From Gordonia malaquae NBRC 108250 (GTDB lineage: Bacteria > Actinomycetota > Actinomycetes > Mycobacteriales > Mycobacteriaceae): 64,000 nt of DNA. Both the position numbers and the translations under genes were made by a program. The stretch spans positions 56,391 to 120,390 of the forward strand of contig NZ_BAOP01000015.1 of NCBI RefSeq assembly GCF_000344135.1, in the 5' to 3' direction. This document shows, one piece after another, positions 63,776-64,000 of the stretch; within the stretch, counting starts at the first letter, position 1; every line of letters begins with the position of its first letter. Below the pieces are notes generated by a model. That model worked only from the letters and a program-made list of their open reading frames with translations. It had not been told where the DNA came from and did not search any database.

Positions 63776-64000
63776 ATGACCAACACACTCTCGTGGACTC
63801 GCCGCCTCGTCCTCCTCTATGCAGGACTCGCTCTCTACGGCGCATCGATGGCGATGATCCTGCGCGCGGGCTTGGGCAACATCCCATGGGACGTGCTGCA
63901 TCAGGGCATCGCCGAACACGTGCACCTCTCGATCGGCACGGTGTCGATCATCGTGGGCGCCGTCGTCCTGCTGATGTGGATTCCGCTGCGCCAACGTGGC
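63776..64000 (+). CDS. YczE-like (YitT-type) membrane protein, 3' end outside the window
   Basis: The first 75 residues only; the reading frame is open to the window edge. ATG 63776 has GGAGG nine bases upstream. Two membrane helices (about 10-30 and 53-69) flank the conserved RAGLGNIPWDVLHQGIAEHV stretch, typical of the YczE family (GLGxxPWDVLHxGL). The role is unknown, possibly export of amino acids or pyridoxine-type compounds. The divergent neighbour is a MocR regulator and a candidate operator lies between them. Confidence 0.85.
   Translation, partial: MTNTLSWTRRLVLLYAGLALYGASMAMILRAGLGNIPWDVLHQGIAEHVHLSIGTVSIIVGAVVLLMWIPLRQRG

Overview
This is a GC-rich stretch from a mycolic-acid-producing actinomycete (order Mycobacteriales), most likely Gordonia or a close relative. 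The evidence is dense coding with GTG/TTG starts and 4-bp ATGA/GTGA overlaps. Several blocks also match Mycobacterium tuberculosis (Mtb) gene order as I remember it: fpg-SDR-pgi, chorismate mutase, pcrA, M23 peptidase, sucC, sucD and a DUF5336 protein (Rv0944 to Rv0954); a metallo-beta-lactamase-fold gene, ctpE, an MT0933-type antitoxin and an SRPBCC protein (Rv0906 to Rv0910); and citE, maoC, fadE19, accA1 and accD1 (Rv2498c to Rv2502c). The genus is an inference.

Layout. 1-7.9 kb: a minus-strand leucine/isovalerate degradation operon (accD1, accA1, fadE19, maoC, citE, then an acyl-CoA synthetase cut by the window edge). Divergent from it is a fused 2-oxoacid:ferredoxin oxidoreductase (8.1-11.6 kb) that could make acyl-CoA for the same pathway. 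12-16 kb: a secreted GH5 hydrolase, a TetR regulator, a DUF5336 division-associated membrane protein, an RDD protein and an unusual nonapeptide-repeat protein. 16-26 kb: sucCD with a strong terminator, an M23 peptidase, PcrA helicase, a polytopic membrane protein, chorismate mutase and pgi. 26-30 kb: a small membrane gene between 38-bp perfect direct repeats, an SDR, and two tandem secreted DUF4185 proteins (the GH183 D-arabinanase family, which would suit an arabinogalactan wall). 30-33.5 kb: Fpg/Nei glycosylase, CysQ, a DUF4189 surface protein, CobF and tRNA-Arg(CCT).

34-36.3 kb: a three-gene surface locus resembling the WxL/DUF916 systems of Firmicutes. 36-42 kb: aldehyde dehydrogenase, then a SWIM zinc-finger protein translationally coupled to a 1069-residue protein of unknown function. 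42.4-43.5 kb: a DUF559 gene bracketed by two copies of a long perfect palindrome. 43.5-48.3 kb: a toxin-like SRPBCC protein and its antitoxin-like partner separated by an inserted DNA glycosylase gene, then ctpE and a metallo-beta-lactamase-fold enzyme. 48.5-55 kb: a PLP fold-III enzyme with a sugar-lactone oxidoreductase, enoyl-CoA hydratase, FKBP, citrate synthase and pxpBC. 55-59.7 kb: a DUF2236 gene followed by small hypothetical genes punctuated by three copies of a dispersed palindromic repeat. 59.7-64 kb: an MFS exporter coupled to pdxH, then a MocR-type regulator divergent from a YczE-like membrane protein.

The main unexplained theme is that short, mostly single genes repeatedly sit between near-identical repeats placed at the 3' ends of conserved genes. 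The WxL-like trio and the paired DUF4185 enzymes are the other items most worth following up. All domain and family calls come from reading the sequence; no database search was run.
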